64,000 nt of DNA from Nemopilema nomurai. Lineage: Eukaryota > Cnidaria > Scyphozoa > Rhizostomeae > Rhizostomatidae. The DNA lies in the NCBI GenBank assembly GCA_003864495.1, contig PEDN01001360.1, positions 248,001-312,000 on the forward strand, read 5' to 3'. The translations under genes and the position numbers were made by a program. Below are positions 22,584-34,478 of the stretch, one piece after another (the stretch's first letter is position 1; every line of letters begins with the position of its first letter). The notes under the pieces were generated by a model. The model saw only the letters and a list, made by a program, of their open reading frames with translations. It ran no database searches and was not told the origin of the DNA.

Positions 22584-24270
22584 TTATTAATTGGCTCGCT
22601 CATTTTTTGTGTGATTATCAAATATTGTTTCTAAAATATCTCAACGTATTTATTGTCGTTTTTCATGATATGTAAAATCAATCCTTCCCAGAACTATTAG
22701 CACGTTGTCGATATTTTTCTAGCGTTTGTACGTTGTTTACGAACCGTATTTGCTTAGCGCGTCTTAGGTTGAATGATGCTATGTCTGACTGGCATTCAAA
22801 TTAACTGTACATCAAGATTAATGAAAAGGACCTAAGTTTTTTTTCATAAAAAGCGAAACCAGAAGTAAACTATAGCTTGTGTTGTATTTGGCTTTCAAAA
22901 TCATGAAGCCTGGTGGGTAGAAGAGGCACTTGCCTTGAAGCCTTCAACTGAGCATGCGTGACGTGGGTGTTGGTTGCCTCTACCGCCATAAGCTATAGTC
23001 TAAGATTTCAATGAACAATTGACTAACAATTGACTGAATGGCAAAGGCTAGAAAACCAATAGCCAATGCTGGTCCTAATTTCATGAAGCGAAGCTAGTTC
23101 TGGAGTAGTACCAGTTGTGTTTGTAAAGGAATTTTTTGTAGTGAGTCGCCGCTATAAGTTTTTTTGGAATTTAGCTGACAAACAGCCCTTGAAGTATGCA
23201 GTACCATCATGGAGATGGAGATATGTCAAGGACCAATACCTGAGTTCAAACAGTATCAAGCCAGCAGGAAGGAGTTCAGCCATCCTCCTCTACAATACCA
23301 TTTATGTTATTATGTACAATACCATACAATATCATATATGTTATAACTGCTATTCTGAAAATAAATGACGTAGCAATGTAAAGCGGACAAAAATTATGGA
23401 AGGATATGAATTATCAACTAATAAATCACTACAACCCAATCACTGTTAACTTGCTCTTGCCCTAGTTTAGGCTGATTAACGTCTACATTGAACCCTTCTA
23501 GTTCAATAAGTCTCGATAAAGTCACCATCAAAGTGTCGATGTAGTCCTTTCCGAATTTTTCCAAATGATGTCATTCTGAATACTAGTAGTAGGGTTACGT
23601 AAGCCGTCGTCCTGGTCCTCTGTCAGCCTTCTTATATTTTGTGGGATATGCAGGAGTTCCACCTATCTAAACACTGTAGATGTCCCGCTCGAAAAGTCCC
23701 TAACAGTAGAAAAAATTTGCAAAGCAACAACTTCAAAGGGAGCAAGAAAAACAAGAGGAAGCAACAGGAGTGACGTCAGAGAGACCCTTGAATAATAACT
23801 ACACATTTGCATAAAAAGCTGTTTTTCACCGCAAAAACTTTAACTAGAAGACAAAGCCGTTTCAGAATTTATTCACAGATCAAGCTAAGCAAGAGAACTA
23901 TCATGTATTTTTGTTTCTCACCTCCCGCACGCTATCGTGACGACAGAGAAAAACTTGCTAGAGAGATATTATTGACTGCAATTCGTTGTTCAATTAAACC
24001 ACAAGAGCATGCCGACTTCACTGATAGAATTCGAGGTGCTAATAAGAAATGAATGGCTGACCGCTAGGAAAAACATTTCCAAAACAAAACATCACGCTGA
24101 TGCTGACGTCAAGACAAGCTAACATAAACAAACACGTTAAACTTTTGCCTCGATCTGTGCCTCGATCATGTGAATTTCGAAAGGAGGCTGCGCGTCGTTC
24201 GTTGACAGCGCGAAATTCGTAGTTGTTTACACTCTGTAGTGGGCAGATTATTTGACACCGAAATAAGAAG
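22584..24270. other. Intergenic, nothing recognised
   Basis: No domain-bearing frame and no clear repeat family. The right part should contain the promoter and 5' UTR of the SPATA6 gene, but I cannot pick out a TATA box. Confidence 0.4.
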
Positions 24271-27200
24271 ATGCCACGTCCTGCGCTTAAATGCCGAGTC
24301 AAGCTTAAATTGAAGCAGGTAATCGAGACACAAAGGATGCTCATAGAAGTTTTTCATGTGAAGACTGCTAACAGTTTAAGGAAAAATTATCGCGAAGTTG
24401 TTTAGCCATCATAAGGAGATGGCAATGTTGAAAGATAACCATTTCTATGGTGAATACCTTCGCCCGTTGGTGCTGCATATTCCTGTAGTCGTTTCTTTTC
24501 AATTTCAGTAGATCTAGCATGTATTTGCCCAAGAGATAATGTTCTATTTCCATCATGTATAATATCTATTGGAATGTATAATATTATCAATTGCGCACCC
24601 GATATAATTTGTATTAATGGTCACATCACACGAAGTAAGGTAGGTGTTACCAAAACGGAAGGAAATAGCAGCAACTTCTACGGTAATATAGAGAAAATTC
24701 AAATACGCTGATTTCTTAATATCACTTGGAGTATATGCTCCATTTCCTACAGTTTCTTAAAGATGAAGCAAATTACTAGAAGCCATTATACTCAAGATAA
24801 AAAAAATCTTAGATTTTCTTTAAGATTTTTCTCTAATGTAACGCTTTCATGAAACGACAGAGCTAAAACATAAGAGTAGTAATCATCCTGTAGTTCACTT
24901 ACCTGAAGATCACAATTTTTTTGCAAACAGGAGATCTCTGTGAAAATTATCATACTTTTCATACCCTTGTGAAGCTTGATAATGTTTAAAAGCCAAAATT
25001 TTTGTATATATTTGTGTCAGACGGAATAAGTTCCTAAATGGACACAGTCCATGTTTTTGTTTGTCTGGAATAGTCATGGGGATGATACCAGCCAAAGGAA
25101 TGCAATCCAGTTACCCACCCACAGGGCCCTAGCCCGTTGTCACCATTTTATGTTGACAAACCCACTGATTTCCTCCTAAGATTTTTGACATTTTGATGCT
25201 ATTTTGGCATTTTCTTCCATAAATTGCCACTTTTCTTCCTACTTCAATAAAAAGTGAACTATCAATTTTTATATTAAACAATGGGCTGTAAAGTTTGAGT
25301 GTTTTTGTTAAAGTTTTATATTTCATCAGTTTGTTAATATGGGACATCTTTTATGAACTTGAAATACATATGTTACATCAATTCAGTAATCCAAATATAT
25401 TAATTCTATTAAAGGTGGCCTGTCCAGGAACACTGCATTTGGCCGACAGAAGCTTTGTATTTATCACAGTCTCACTTTTAGCACAAACAAGAAGAACAAA
25501 GTCTGTCTTTGCTAGCTTCCCATTCATTTTTAATGACAAGCTGACTTTTGAGAGAGTGAGTTATTAATTTCAATTTTATTTACTTCAAGTACTTTTCTCT
25601 GACACTCTTTGGGATGTGCCATTTCTCTTTGGCTTTTTAGTTCTCTAGCAATGCATTTGTAAGTGATGATCCTGGCCTTTAAATGCTACATGTTCCATCT
25701 TTTTCTCAGATTTTCACCAATGCAAGGACAGTGGATCATTTACTTGAAATATTAGAAGGTATGAACTAATTGATAGCTAATGGTGGAGCCACCCAACAAA
25801 TCAAAGCCATAATTTTATAAGCTTCAGCTATTTTCATCTATGCTAGATACACCATCTTTTTAATTGTGGAAACATAATCTTATTGAATTTAATTTCAGTA
25901 TTGTAATGACAGCTTATTCTGCTTAGAAGAGTAAGAATTATGTGATAAACCTTAATCTACCATCTGGGTTCTTTTGGGATCTTTCAACCACTTGGATGCT
26001 TGTTTCCTTAGCAACTGGTAATCTTTGTTGTCTTTGTCACTAACTAATTGTTCTGTTTTTGAACAAATATTTCCTTCTGCAGAGCTACATTATTCAGAGT
26101 TTCAAATTTCATTTGGTTTTATTTTAGATGAAGTTGTGAGTATAGAACTGAGGCAGTATTCAGACAGATATGATGGTAATGGTTGTTCGTTACATTGAAT
26201 TGTCAAATTGACATCTTTCCTTGTTGATTAATTTTGCATACCTTTGGTCTTTTGCACATAATCAGTCAATGATGTATTTTTATTTTATTAAAATTTAGTT
26301 AGATTCTTTGTTTCATTGATGCATCTTGCAAGTCCAGCTCTTGATTGTTTTTCAGATGGCAAAGTTTTAGCTAGATTTGAGCAGTCTTCAAGACAGTTCC
26401 TGTTTCCAACTCCGTCATTTGTACCTAAGGATGATGTAAATCGTGAGGTCTTGCTATCAAGAACCCAGAATTACCCAATTGAGCGTGTAGGTTTTGTTCT
26501 CAATGCAATTTTTTATACTACCTTCCCATTAATGCCTTCAATTTCTTTGAAGTGCATACATCATTCTGGTATAAAATTCTTTTGCAGTCAGAATAAAACT
26601 TTTGCTTTGGTTAACAAGATTGCCTGATACATTGCTTGCTTAATAGAATTAAGGAAACACTTTTTTGTCCAGTATTTTCATTCTTAGACAATTCTGTTGA
26701 CTTCCAATAGTAATTAGGTTTATTATGTTGACTCTTCCAGGTTTAATATAAAGGTTCCAATGCAAGAGAAAATTTTCTAGACTCCAAGATTGCTCTATTT
26801 ATGAATCTGAAAATTATTTGCCACTCTTAACTAACATTAAATTTAGCAATCATTACACCCAGCTACTATGATTTCTTATAAAGCATTTCTGAAGGATTCA
26901 AACTGGTACATATCTTTAAGAAAACTGGATACTAATAAAATATTTATGATGTTTTTCATTCACGCTTTTTCATTCAACATTTCATTCACTTTCATACACA
27001 GGGCATTGATCCACAACTGTCGTTCACAACGAACACCAGAATAGAAGAAACCAGTATAGCATCCAGCTCTAGGGAGCATCTTTCAAGATCAAGAATTTCA
27101 CCACCGAAAACGGTTAGTCCTTTCTATGGCTTCGGCTTTTCCTGTATGCCTCGAGGCAGCAGTAATTTCAAGCAAATTTTTTGGCACTACATGGTTTTAT

Positions 27201-30200
27201 AATCTTTCTTTTTCTTTCTTTCTCTATAACTCTTTCTTTTTGACAACGTCAAGAATGTTGATCAACACATTTTTCAGCATCCTCTTTCAACACTCACTAC
27301 AGACCATTCTTTGCATTTTGACTTTCAATATTATTGTTCGCCTTGCTTTACAACGCCCTGGCATGCTTAGTTTTATTTCGAACCACAACCTGTACATAAC
27401 GAAGCTCAGAGCTGGGCCCGAAACTAAAGTTGACAACAATGCAAAACGGAAATCTGAGAAAATTGTAAGCTTTTTCAAGACCCTTTATACAATTACTACA
27501 ACCTCAAATTCTTAAACCTTTCCATCAACCAACTCGGTGTCTTTGGCAAATCATATCACTCCTTTACACAAACAACAAACTTATCAACAAGAAACACCTT
27601 GATCACATGCTTATGCAGCTAGCCACTGTAATAATAAGTAGCAAATCTTTTATTTTCTAGCATTTAGTTTTTTAAGAAACATTTTATACATGTTTTTATA
27701 TTTTAATAACCATTTAAGTATTAAAAATTATATTTTCTATATGCTTTAAAAACAGGGCTTCTCTTGATAGCTGCTAATCATGTATTCTAAGCTGACTAAA
27801 ACACCCTGTATAAAATATGTATTATTATTATTATTATTATTGATTCGAGCAACAAACCATACATTCTGCATGCATACTGCATTTACCTTCTACGTTTCTA
27901 ACCCCCTGCAAATGTTTACTTTCGAAAACAACACGTAGCTCTACGAGCCACATGCAAATTGCCTATCAAAGAGAGATTTGTGTTTGTACATTTAAGTATA
28001 TGTAAATGGCGAAGTTTAAAAAAGTCTTCGACCTTACAGCTTTCCTTTTACTCTTTATCATAACAGGATATTCTTAACGTGCCGATTTGCCTCTAGTCAC
28101 CTCAAAAAAAGCCTTTTCATGCTTGAACTTACAGTAGGATAGAAAACTAACTTGGATGTTCATTTCAAATGATAGAGAGATGATTGCCTGCCTTTCCTCA
28201 ACAGCCTTAGCTCATTCCACCCTCTTTTGTTTTTGTTACTATTTTCGTCAGTCCCCTGGGTACACCTGTTCCTTCTTGTTCCCTTTCATGGAATTCTGCA
28301 ACGCTCTAGATTTCAGCTAAAATCACATCAGCTTCACGATTTCAAACCACCAACTTAGCTTTCCACTCTACTTAATACTTTTTATGTCGCAGAGATAAAT
28401 CTTGGAATAATCCTAAACTTCTTTAACTCTAACGACCTCTGTTACTGATGACTTTTACGTGCTTGTAATAGTTTTCTCTTTGTAAATAGGTTAGCCAATT
28501 GCAATTTTCACTTAACGCCAGTGCCAGCAACTATTTCATTACCTGGATAGCTTACGGAAAATAAATAAATTTTCGCCTTTTCTTCCATGGTTTCACCGGT
28601 TACATCCCGAATTCACTTTCAAAACTCAAGGCATTATTTTTCCTTTACAGACCAATTCACCAAGAAAAATTCCTATCGTTAGACCCCAGTCTTCCTCTTC
28701 AGAAACTGAGGAAGAGGCTATTATCACAACTCCAAGAACGAAGTGGCAAGGGAAACACTGCATTTGTGAATGCCCTGGCCAGAACGAGACTCGTCCCAGG
28801 TCCATTTCCCCGAATCGCAGCATCGCAAAAGGCTCGCCTCTTCGTAAACCTCCTTTCAAGGCTGGAAGGGCGCCCAAGGATCTCATTTCAAAGCGCAATT
28901 TTGATGACTCACCGAGAAGATTTCAGAAGCTACCCGCTGGATTCATCACAGGTGAACTCCTTGTACTTTTTAATAAACATGTCCCGGATACTTTTCGGCA
29001 CTCTCCGTTATGTCTGCTTCTACGCTTGGCATTATCTGTCTATTTTAATTGATATCTGATGGTATAACTCAAAGCTGGTCTTAATGCTGGTCTTAAGACC
29101 TTGCTCTCAGCCCCTTCTTTTTGAAAGACAGTTGCACAATTAGATAAAGCTATTACATTTTAACTTGAACTTAACAAATGAATAGCCCGTAGTGGACCCG
29201 TAACTTTAAGTATGCAGAAATTGTGGTGTCAATGTTTTTCAAAATTGTGAAATTTTGTACCACAAAACATTTGTTAATTTCTGTATTCCGCTCTTATTTG
29301 ATGATTTTATTTCTTTGACTAGATGTCCCCTGCTCCCAGTGCCATGCTCCGTCTCCGGGATGCCCCACTTGCGGAGTGTCTCCAAGTGCGAAAAGTGAAA
29401 GCTTTCTACGACGCAAACAAGCGGAGACTTCACCGAATGAGCGATCGAAGTCTTCACTACTCTCTACAACTCGTCGTAGTCCTTCTCCCAAAACCAAGCG
29501 TGGAGCGCCAACTGCCCGCGCGAGAATTCCAGTCAATTCACCTGTAGCAGTTGATGACGAAGATCGATACCGCGCGGCTCTTGCTGTGTCGCGCGAGAGA
29601 AGCCGTAGTCGCGCCAGGATGTTTCACGAGCCGAGCGCGACGCAGCGTAGCACTACCGGAATGCACGTACACAGTACAGTGAAGGACCTGTTGAGAAAGA
29701 ATGATTCCGTCTTGGTAAGTTATCTTGTTTTATATTTTTCTTTAATTTAAGAATGAAAGCCAGGCTACGCGCCACACCCATATTCATTTCCAACTTACTT
29801 GGTATTAAGAAGTAAACTTCAAATGAAAGCTTTTCTTTCGCCTGCTGCTGTTTTTATACTGCTACCATTTTCCCGGGTACTTGTTGTTACCTGTGCGCCC
29901 TCCTTTTCGTTTGTCTCATTCGGCACATATAACATGTCTATGCGTTACTTTGTAGCTAAATTGCTGTCCTCCTTTAGGACTGTTATATATCTGACTACAT
30001 AAATATTTATTGATACATACATAGAAATCAATGTTAACAAAGCCTTGGTAATCGTTATGATTTTAAATTTTCATAATCAAGCCTTAATTTGTTAACCTGC
30101 ATGTAGCAATGCTGATTTCCCAAGCTTTTTATCGCTTTGCGCATGATCCGTTCGCTGGCTGATGTGAACTTTCTTCTTGACCTTTTAGCAATATGAATTG

Positions 30201-31652
30201 ACAGATTCTGAACTGGAGGACTCCTTAATGAGTGACATGTATGTATAATAGAATTTCTTCTCAACATTTCAAAATTCAACCATTACTCTAGCTCTTTTCA
30301 TCATTACGCACTATTGAAGTCAATGTATGTCTTTTACGTGCATGACTTAGTAGCATTTAAAATAGTGTGGCATATGGTGGCAATTTGTCGCATGACCACC
30401 ATGCTACCACAAGGAGCAATGAAGGTGTCTTTGTCGAGTTCAATAACCAACTTACACAAGACGCTCTTTTTGATTGAAAATAAATTCATTGCAGAAAATA
30501 AATTGATATTTATTTTATTCTAAAAGTTTCCTAAACGTGTACCTACCATCCAATATCTATTGATGGATGAGACTTTCTTTGTAGAATTCCTAGAAATTCG
30601 TTCATGCAAAGATGTTGTTTGTGTAGAGAGCTTAAATAATCTTTCCGTTCTGATTCCTTTTGCTATTCAAATGTCTTTTTGCAGCTCTGACGACGATATC
30701 CCTGCGCGGGAAAGCCCGAAAGCCTTTCAGAGAGAGGTTCCCGACAGAAGGTTTGTTTTTGCAGTCTCTTGTACACTCAAGTTTTTATATTCATTTCTTC
30801 ATTCTACTGCTTGCAAATTTTGGCTGAGCGGTTGCTTGAAAAGCAATGATCCTATCTAAAGTTCTCTTTTATCACTATCATGACATTCTAAAAGGGTAAG
30901 CACAGCCATACGGGCTAAGAACAACCAAGTTTTCCTTGTAAGCTTGCCATGAATGAAAGATGCAGGTACTTAATGGATACCCTTTATCCCAGCCTTCCTT
31001 TTCCTAATTGGCATTAAATTATGAGAGTGGCGATGATGCCTAGCTACTTGGTACTTTATTAATTTTGGTACTTGAAAAAATATTTAAATACATAGCCACT
31101 ATAAGTATAAGTTTATAGTATATAATGTTAATACCTGACATAATATTGAAGTCCATAATATATGATATATATAATGTTTGTAGTTTATACCCAACTAATT
31201 TTAGTACTTTGCACAATATTGAAGTCGATAATATTGGTACTTGATATAATATCAAGGTCCTGCTCGTTTAATCAAGCATTTATGAGAGTGGCGAAAATGA
31301 TGAAAATTAGGATGACTTAGCTAGTCAAGGCATAAATTCAAATATCCTTTTAGCTATCTTTACGCTTTCGGTTTCATTAAAAGAAAACACTTCATTTACG
31401 TATAGTTTTAGCATTAGTTACTCATTTTGTAAATTCTTGGTATAAAGCTATTCCCCAAATAGGCCAGAATGAAAAGTTATGGCAGAAATGTTCCCCTCTT
31501 GTTTCTACAGTGTTGTTGTTCCGTTGAGTGCAGGCAAGTACTGGTCCAGTGGGTCGCACGCGTATACAAACAAGCGCCATAGAGAGCTCTTCAACGACAG
31601 TTTAAACGAAATCTACAAAGAGTTATATCGCAATGCAACTGCCTCCGATTGA
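24271..31652 (+). CDS. SPATA6: Spermatogenesis-associated protein 6 orthologue
   Basis: Eleven exons: 24271-24318, 25415-25555, 25710-25758, 26128-26175, 26356-26486, 27002-27112, 28651-28951, 29323-29714, 30189-30238, 30685-30750 and 31511-31652. All phases agree and give 492 residues, close to the vertebrate protein. The N-terminal C2-like SPATA6 domain covers exons 1-5 (VACPGTLHLADRSFVFITV, FPFIFNDKLTFER, FLFPTP, DDVNREVLLSRT). The middle (exons 7-8) is rich in Ser, Arg and Pro. The C-terminus has the conserved HRELFNDSLNEIYKELYRNA. In mammals SPATA6 builds the segmented columns of the sperm neck. An unusual cysteine cluster spans exons 7 and 8 (HCICEC, then CSQCHAPSPGCPTC). The 5' donors are mostly GTRAGT-like; exon 5 uses GTAGGT. 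Confidence 0.92.
27820..27841. repeat. (TTA)n microsatellite
   Basis: Seven perfect ATT units in SPATA6 intron 6. Confidence 0.8.
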
Positions 31653-33590
31653 GTTTCATATAGCCGTAAACTTTTCTAAAACTATGTATTTGATAAAGGT
31701 TTTACCCCACTATTAATTTTGTTATCAACAATAAGTTTTTATTTCTGTATGCTGATGATTTCTTTTAATCAATGGGGTGTGTAGGATTGATCATCTTTGT
31801 GAAAAGTAGCAAGAATGGCCTGTATGAACAGTACTATTTGTTTCAATCTGTTTGAGTTGTCCTGTTTTGATAGGCTCTTGCCATCAGTGGTTTAGTTTTT
31901 GGAATGCAGCATTTTCACAAGATCCTGATATCCAATCAAAGTAGAAAGGCATAGGACGTCAGTTTTACAGGATAACCTTCTCTGTAAACGTGATATCAGC
32001 AAAATGCTAAAGATTTTAAGTAAATCAAATCTGATGAGAATGAAGTTTTTACGTAAAGGAAAGAAGCTGTTCTGATTGAGAATCTAGCGGCCTATTCACC
32101 GTGAACCTGAGACGGACCTACGAACTCTACATGACACGTGGTGAGGAGCTTTATATCAGCGATCGTTACAACTTTCTAGAAGCTTTTTCGTTATCCATAG
32201 TCGGCTAACAATAGAGCAGCAAGCAAGCATACCTTAACTATGCGCCCTAGGCTAGCTACTTATTACGATTGTCATTAGCTCATTTATGTAATCAGAATTA
32301 GCAAATTAAGAAATTGAACAAGACTCCTTTAAAATTGAAAATTACTTTTCGTTTCTAACGTCACATGATAGGTTGCTGTACTTTGATGCTTCTGCTTACA
32401 ATACAACTTGGTTTGTGCAAAAATAGACACATCGTCTCATTTTATTGTGCCATTATAAACAGAAAATTATTCAGAGTTACGCTACCATCGCAACAGTGAC
32501 GTCATTTCGCTTAAATGTCATCTGATCTACAGCCTGAATATTATTGTTCTCCTCAGTTTGTACTACAAGATTAAATGAAGATTATGCGAATTATTGGATA
32601 TGACAAAAGTTAATCACTTATGTAGACATTCCGAATAAATAGAGCTGCGTCATCGTGACTTCTTCAAACTGTGTTTTTTCCGTTCGCGAAAACCCATCAT
32701 TAACTTATAGTTGACGTGGCAGCGCTGAATCTCTACTTTCGAGAAATTTTGGTCAAGGAAAGTAGCTATAACACTGATAACACTACCCAAATCTAGACTA
32801 GAATTAGGCCGTTCTATGTCAAGCCATCCCTTGTAGCCGAAATTCATTGAATATCAAGTTAGAGGTTACACTGTGTTGAGGCGGAAGTAAGGCCCTCATG
32901 GGTGGCCCCTGTAAAAGCACCCAAAAAGAAAACTCCCATACGCCACAGCTTCTTTCATCGTCAAGGCTGCCTCTAGGAATTATCGAGAACAATGCTCAAT
33001 TATTTGATAAGGGTTTTTATTGGTGGGCTTGGAAAATTAATCTCTCAAGGTAATTTTATTATCATTAACTTATAAAAATCCTCTGACAGCGATTTAAAAA
33101 ATGGGTACTACATGCCTTTAAAACCTTAGACAAACCAAAGTTTAATTTTAGTGGAAAAGCGTGCGTGTTTTAGAAGCCTTTTTTGAGTTTTTTGTTGAAG
33201 TGCGGTTAGTGGTGATTGTGTTAGCAATAAAGGACTAAACAGATGGCCTTTGATGATTCCCAGACCAAAGATCAAAGTAAAAGATGAAACTGGCCTAAAC
33301 GTCCTTTGCATTGCAGCAGAGTGGACAAACTTTGCAGGATCGAAACCGCCTTTTCTCTCAATCGAAGTTTCATAGCTGGATGTTTTCGAATGCGTGCCAG
33401 TGTTCTTTCTTTTGTGCTACAGAATCCTACTGTTCAGGACTATAGTGCATTCCTTTCAAAACTAGGAAAGTTCCTGTGTTGATAAATAAGTAGCAGAATT
33501 TGTGGATCAAAATACAGTGGATAAACATTCTTTGATCAGTTTTAAATTGCAGAAGAAAACAAGGAAGGTGAACATCGATCGAACGTGACT
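31653..33590. other. Intergenic
   Basis: No coding region recognised. At the right end an acceptor-like TTTAAATTGCAG at about 33542-33553 suggests that the GTPase transcript has an upstream non-coding exon. Confidence 0.4.
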
Positions 33591-34478
33591 ATGGGGAGTC
33601 AACATCATTTATCTCCTTTAACGGGTGTTTCCAGGATGACTTACCAAAAGAGACATTCGCTTAACATGATCGACGATGTTCTATTGCGGGACTTAGAGAA
33701 GACGAAGAAAAGGCCAAGCTCTCTGCTTGGGTTGCCGCGCCTGAGGTCTCGGAGTCAAAACGACAGCAAGAGAGTGTCGTCTCTTGTGTTCAGAATCGCA
33801 TTCCTAGGAAGTAAAGGAGTGGGGAAGTCTTCCATTGTTAAGCGGTATTTAACGGATGGATTCACAGAAAATTATCGGCCTACGGTGTCGGAAATTTACG
33901 AAAAATCAATCATGCGAGCTGGGGAAGAAGCGATGATAATGTTTAAGATTTACGACACTGCTGGTGACCTGCAGTTCGAGTTTCCCGCCATGTTTGGGCT
34001 GACGGTGGTGGAAGTCGACATGTTTGTTCTCGTTTACTCTGTTGCAAACCGGCGTAGTTTTGAGACGATAGAGCATTCCTGGAAGGAAATACTGGACAGA
34101 AAGGGGAAGCAAGTAGGAGAGGTGCCGATTGTGCTCGTCGGCAACAAGTCTGACGTCAGCGCCACGAGAAGAGAGGTCTCAGAGGCAGAGGGGCACAAAT
34201 TAGCTGATGACATCCTCTGTCCCTTTTTCGAAATCTCGGCAAAAACAGGACACGAGGTGAATTTAATTTACGACGCCTTGCTGAAAGAAAATGAGCAAAT
34301 AGAGCATCGAAACGGACAAGTCCAAATTGTTGAACACCCGCTGGAAGGATTACCCAAAATCAACCTAGATAAGATAGGAGAAAAAGAAGAAGGAGAAAAT
34401 GGCAAGAATCGGTTTTTGGAACCAACAAGTCGCCCCGTTTTGAAGCCAAGAAAAGGGACCAGCTGTATCATCATGTAA
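33591..34478 (+). CDS. Ras-superfamily small GTPase with N- and C-terminal extensions
   Basis: Intronless coding exon of 295 residues, starting at ATG 33591 (MGSQHHLSPL). The G domain begins near residue 65: P-loop GSKGVGKSS, switch I with YRPTVSEIY, G3 YDTAGDLQFEF, G4 VGNKSD, G5 ISAK. It ends in CIIM, a CAAX box suited to farnesylation, after a basic linker (KPRKGTS), so membrane attachment is expected. The FPAM after G3 recalls the RASD (Dexras1/Rhes) and related Ras-like branch, whose members also carry extensions. The catalytic glutamine after DTAG is aspartate here, which predicts weak intrinsic GTP hydrolysis; that is inference. Branch assignment is tentative. Confidence 0.85.
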   Translation: MGSQHHLSPLTGVSRMTYQKRHSLNMIDDVLLRDLEKTKKRPSSLLGLPRLRSRSQNDSKRVSSLVFRIAFLGSKGVGKSSIVKRYLTDGFTENYRPTVSEIYEKSIMRAGEEAMIMFKIYDTAGDLQFEFPAMFGLTVVEVDMFVLVYSVANRRSFETIEHSWKEILDRKGKQVGEVPIVLVGNKSDVSATRREVSEAEGHKLADDILCPFFEISAKTGHEVNLIYDALLKENEQIEHRNGQVQIVEHPLEGLPKINLDKIGEKEEGENGKNRFLEPTSRPVLKPRKGTSCIIM

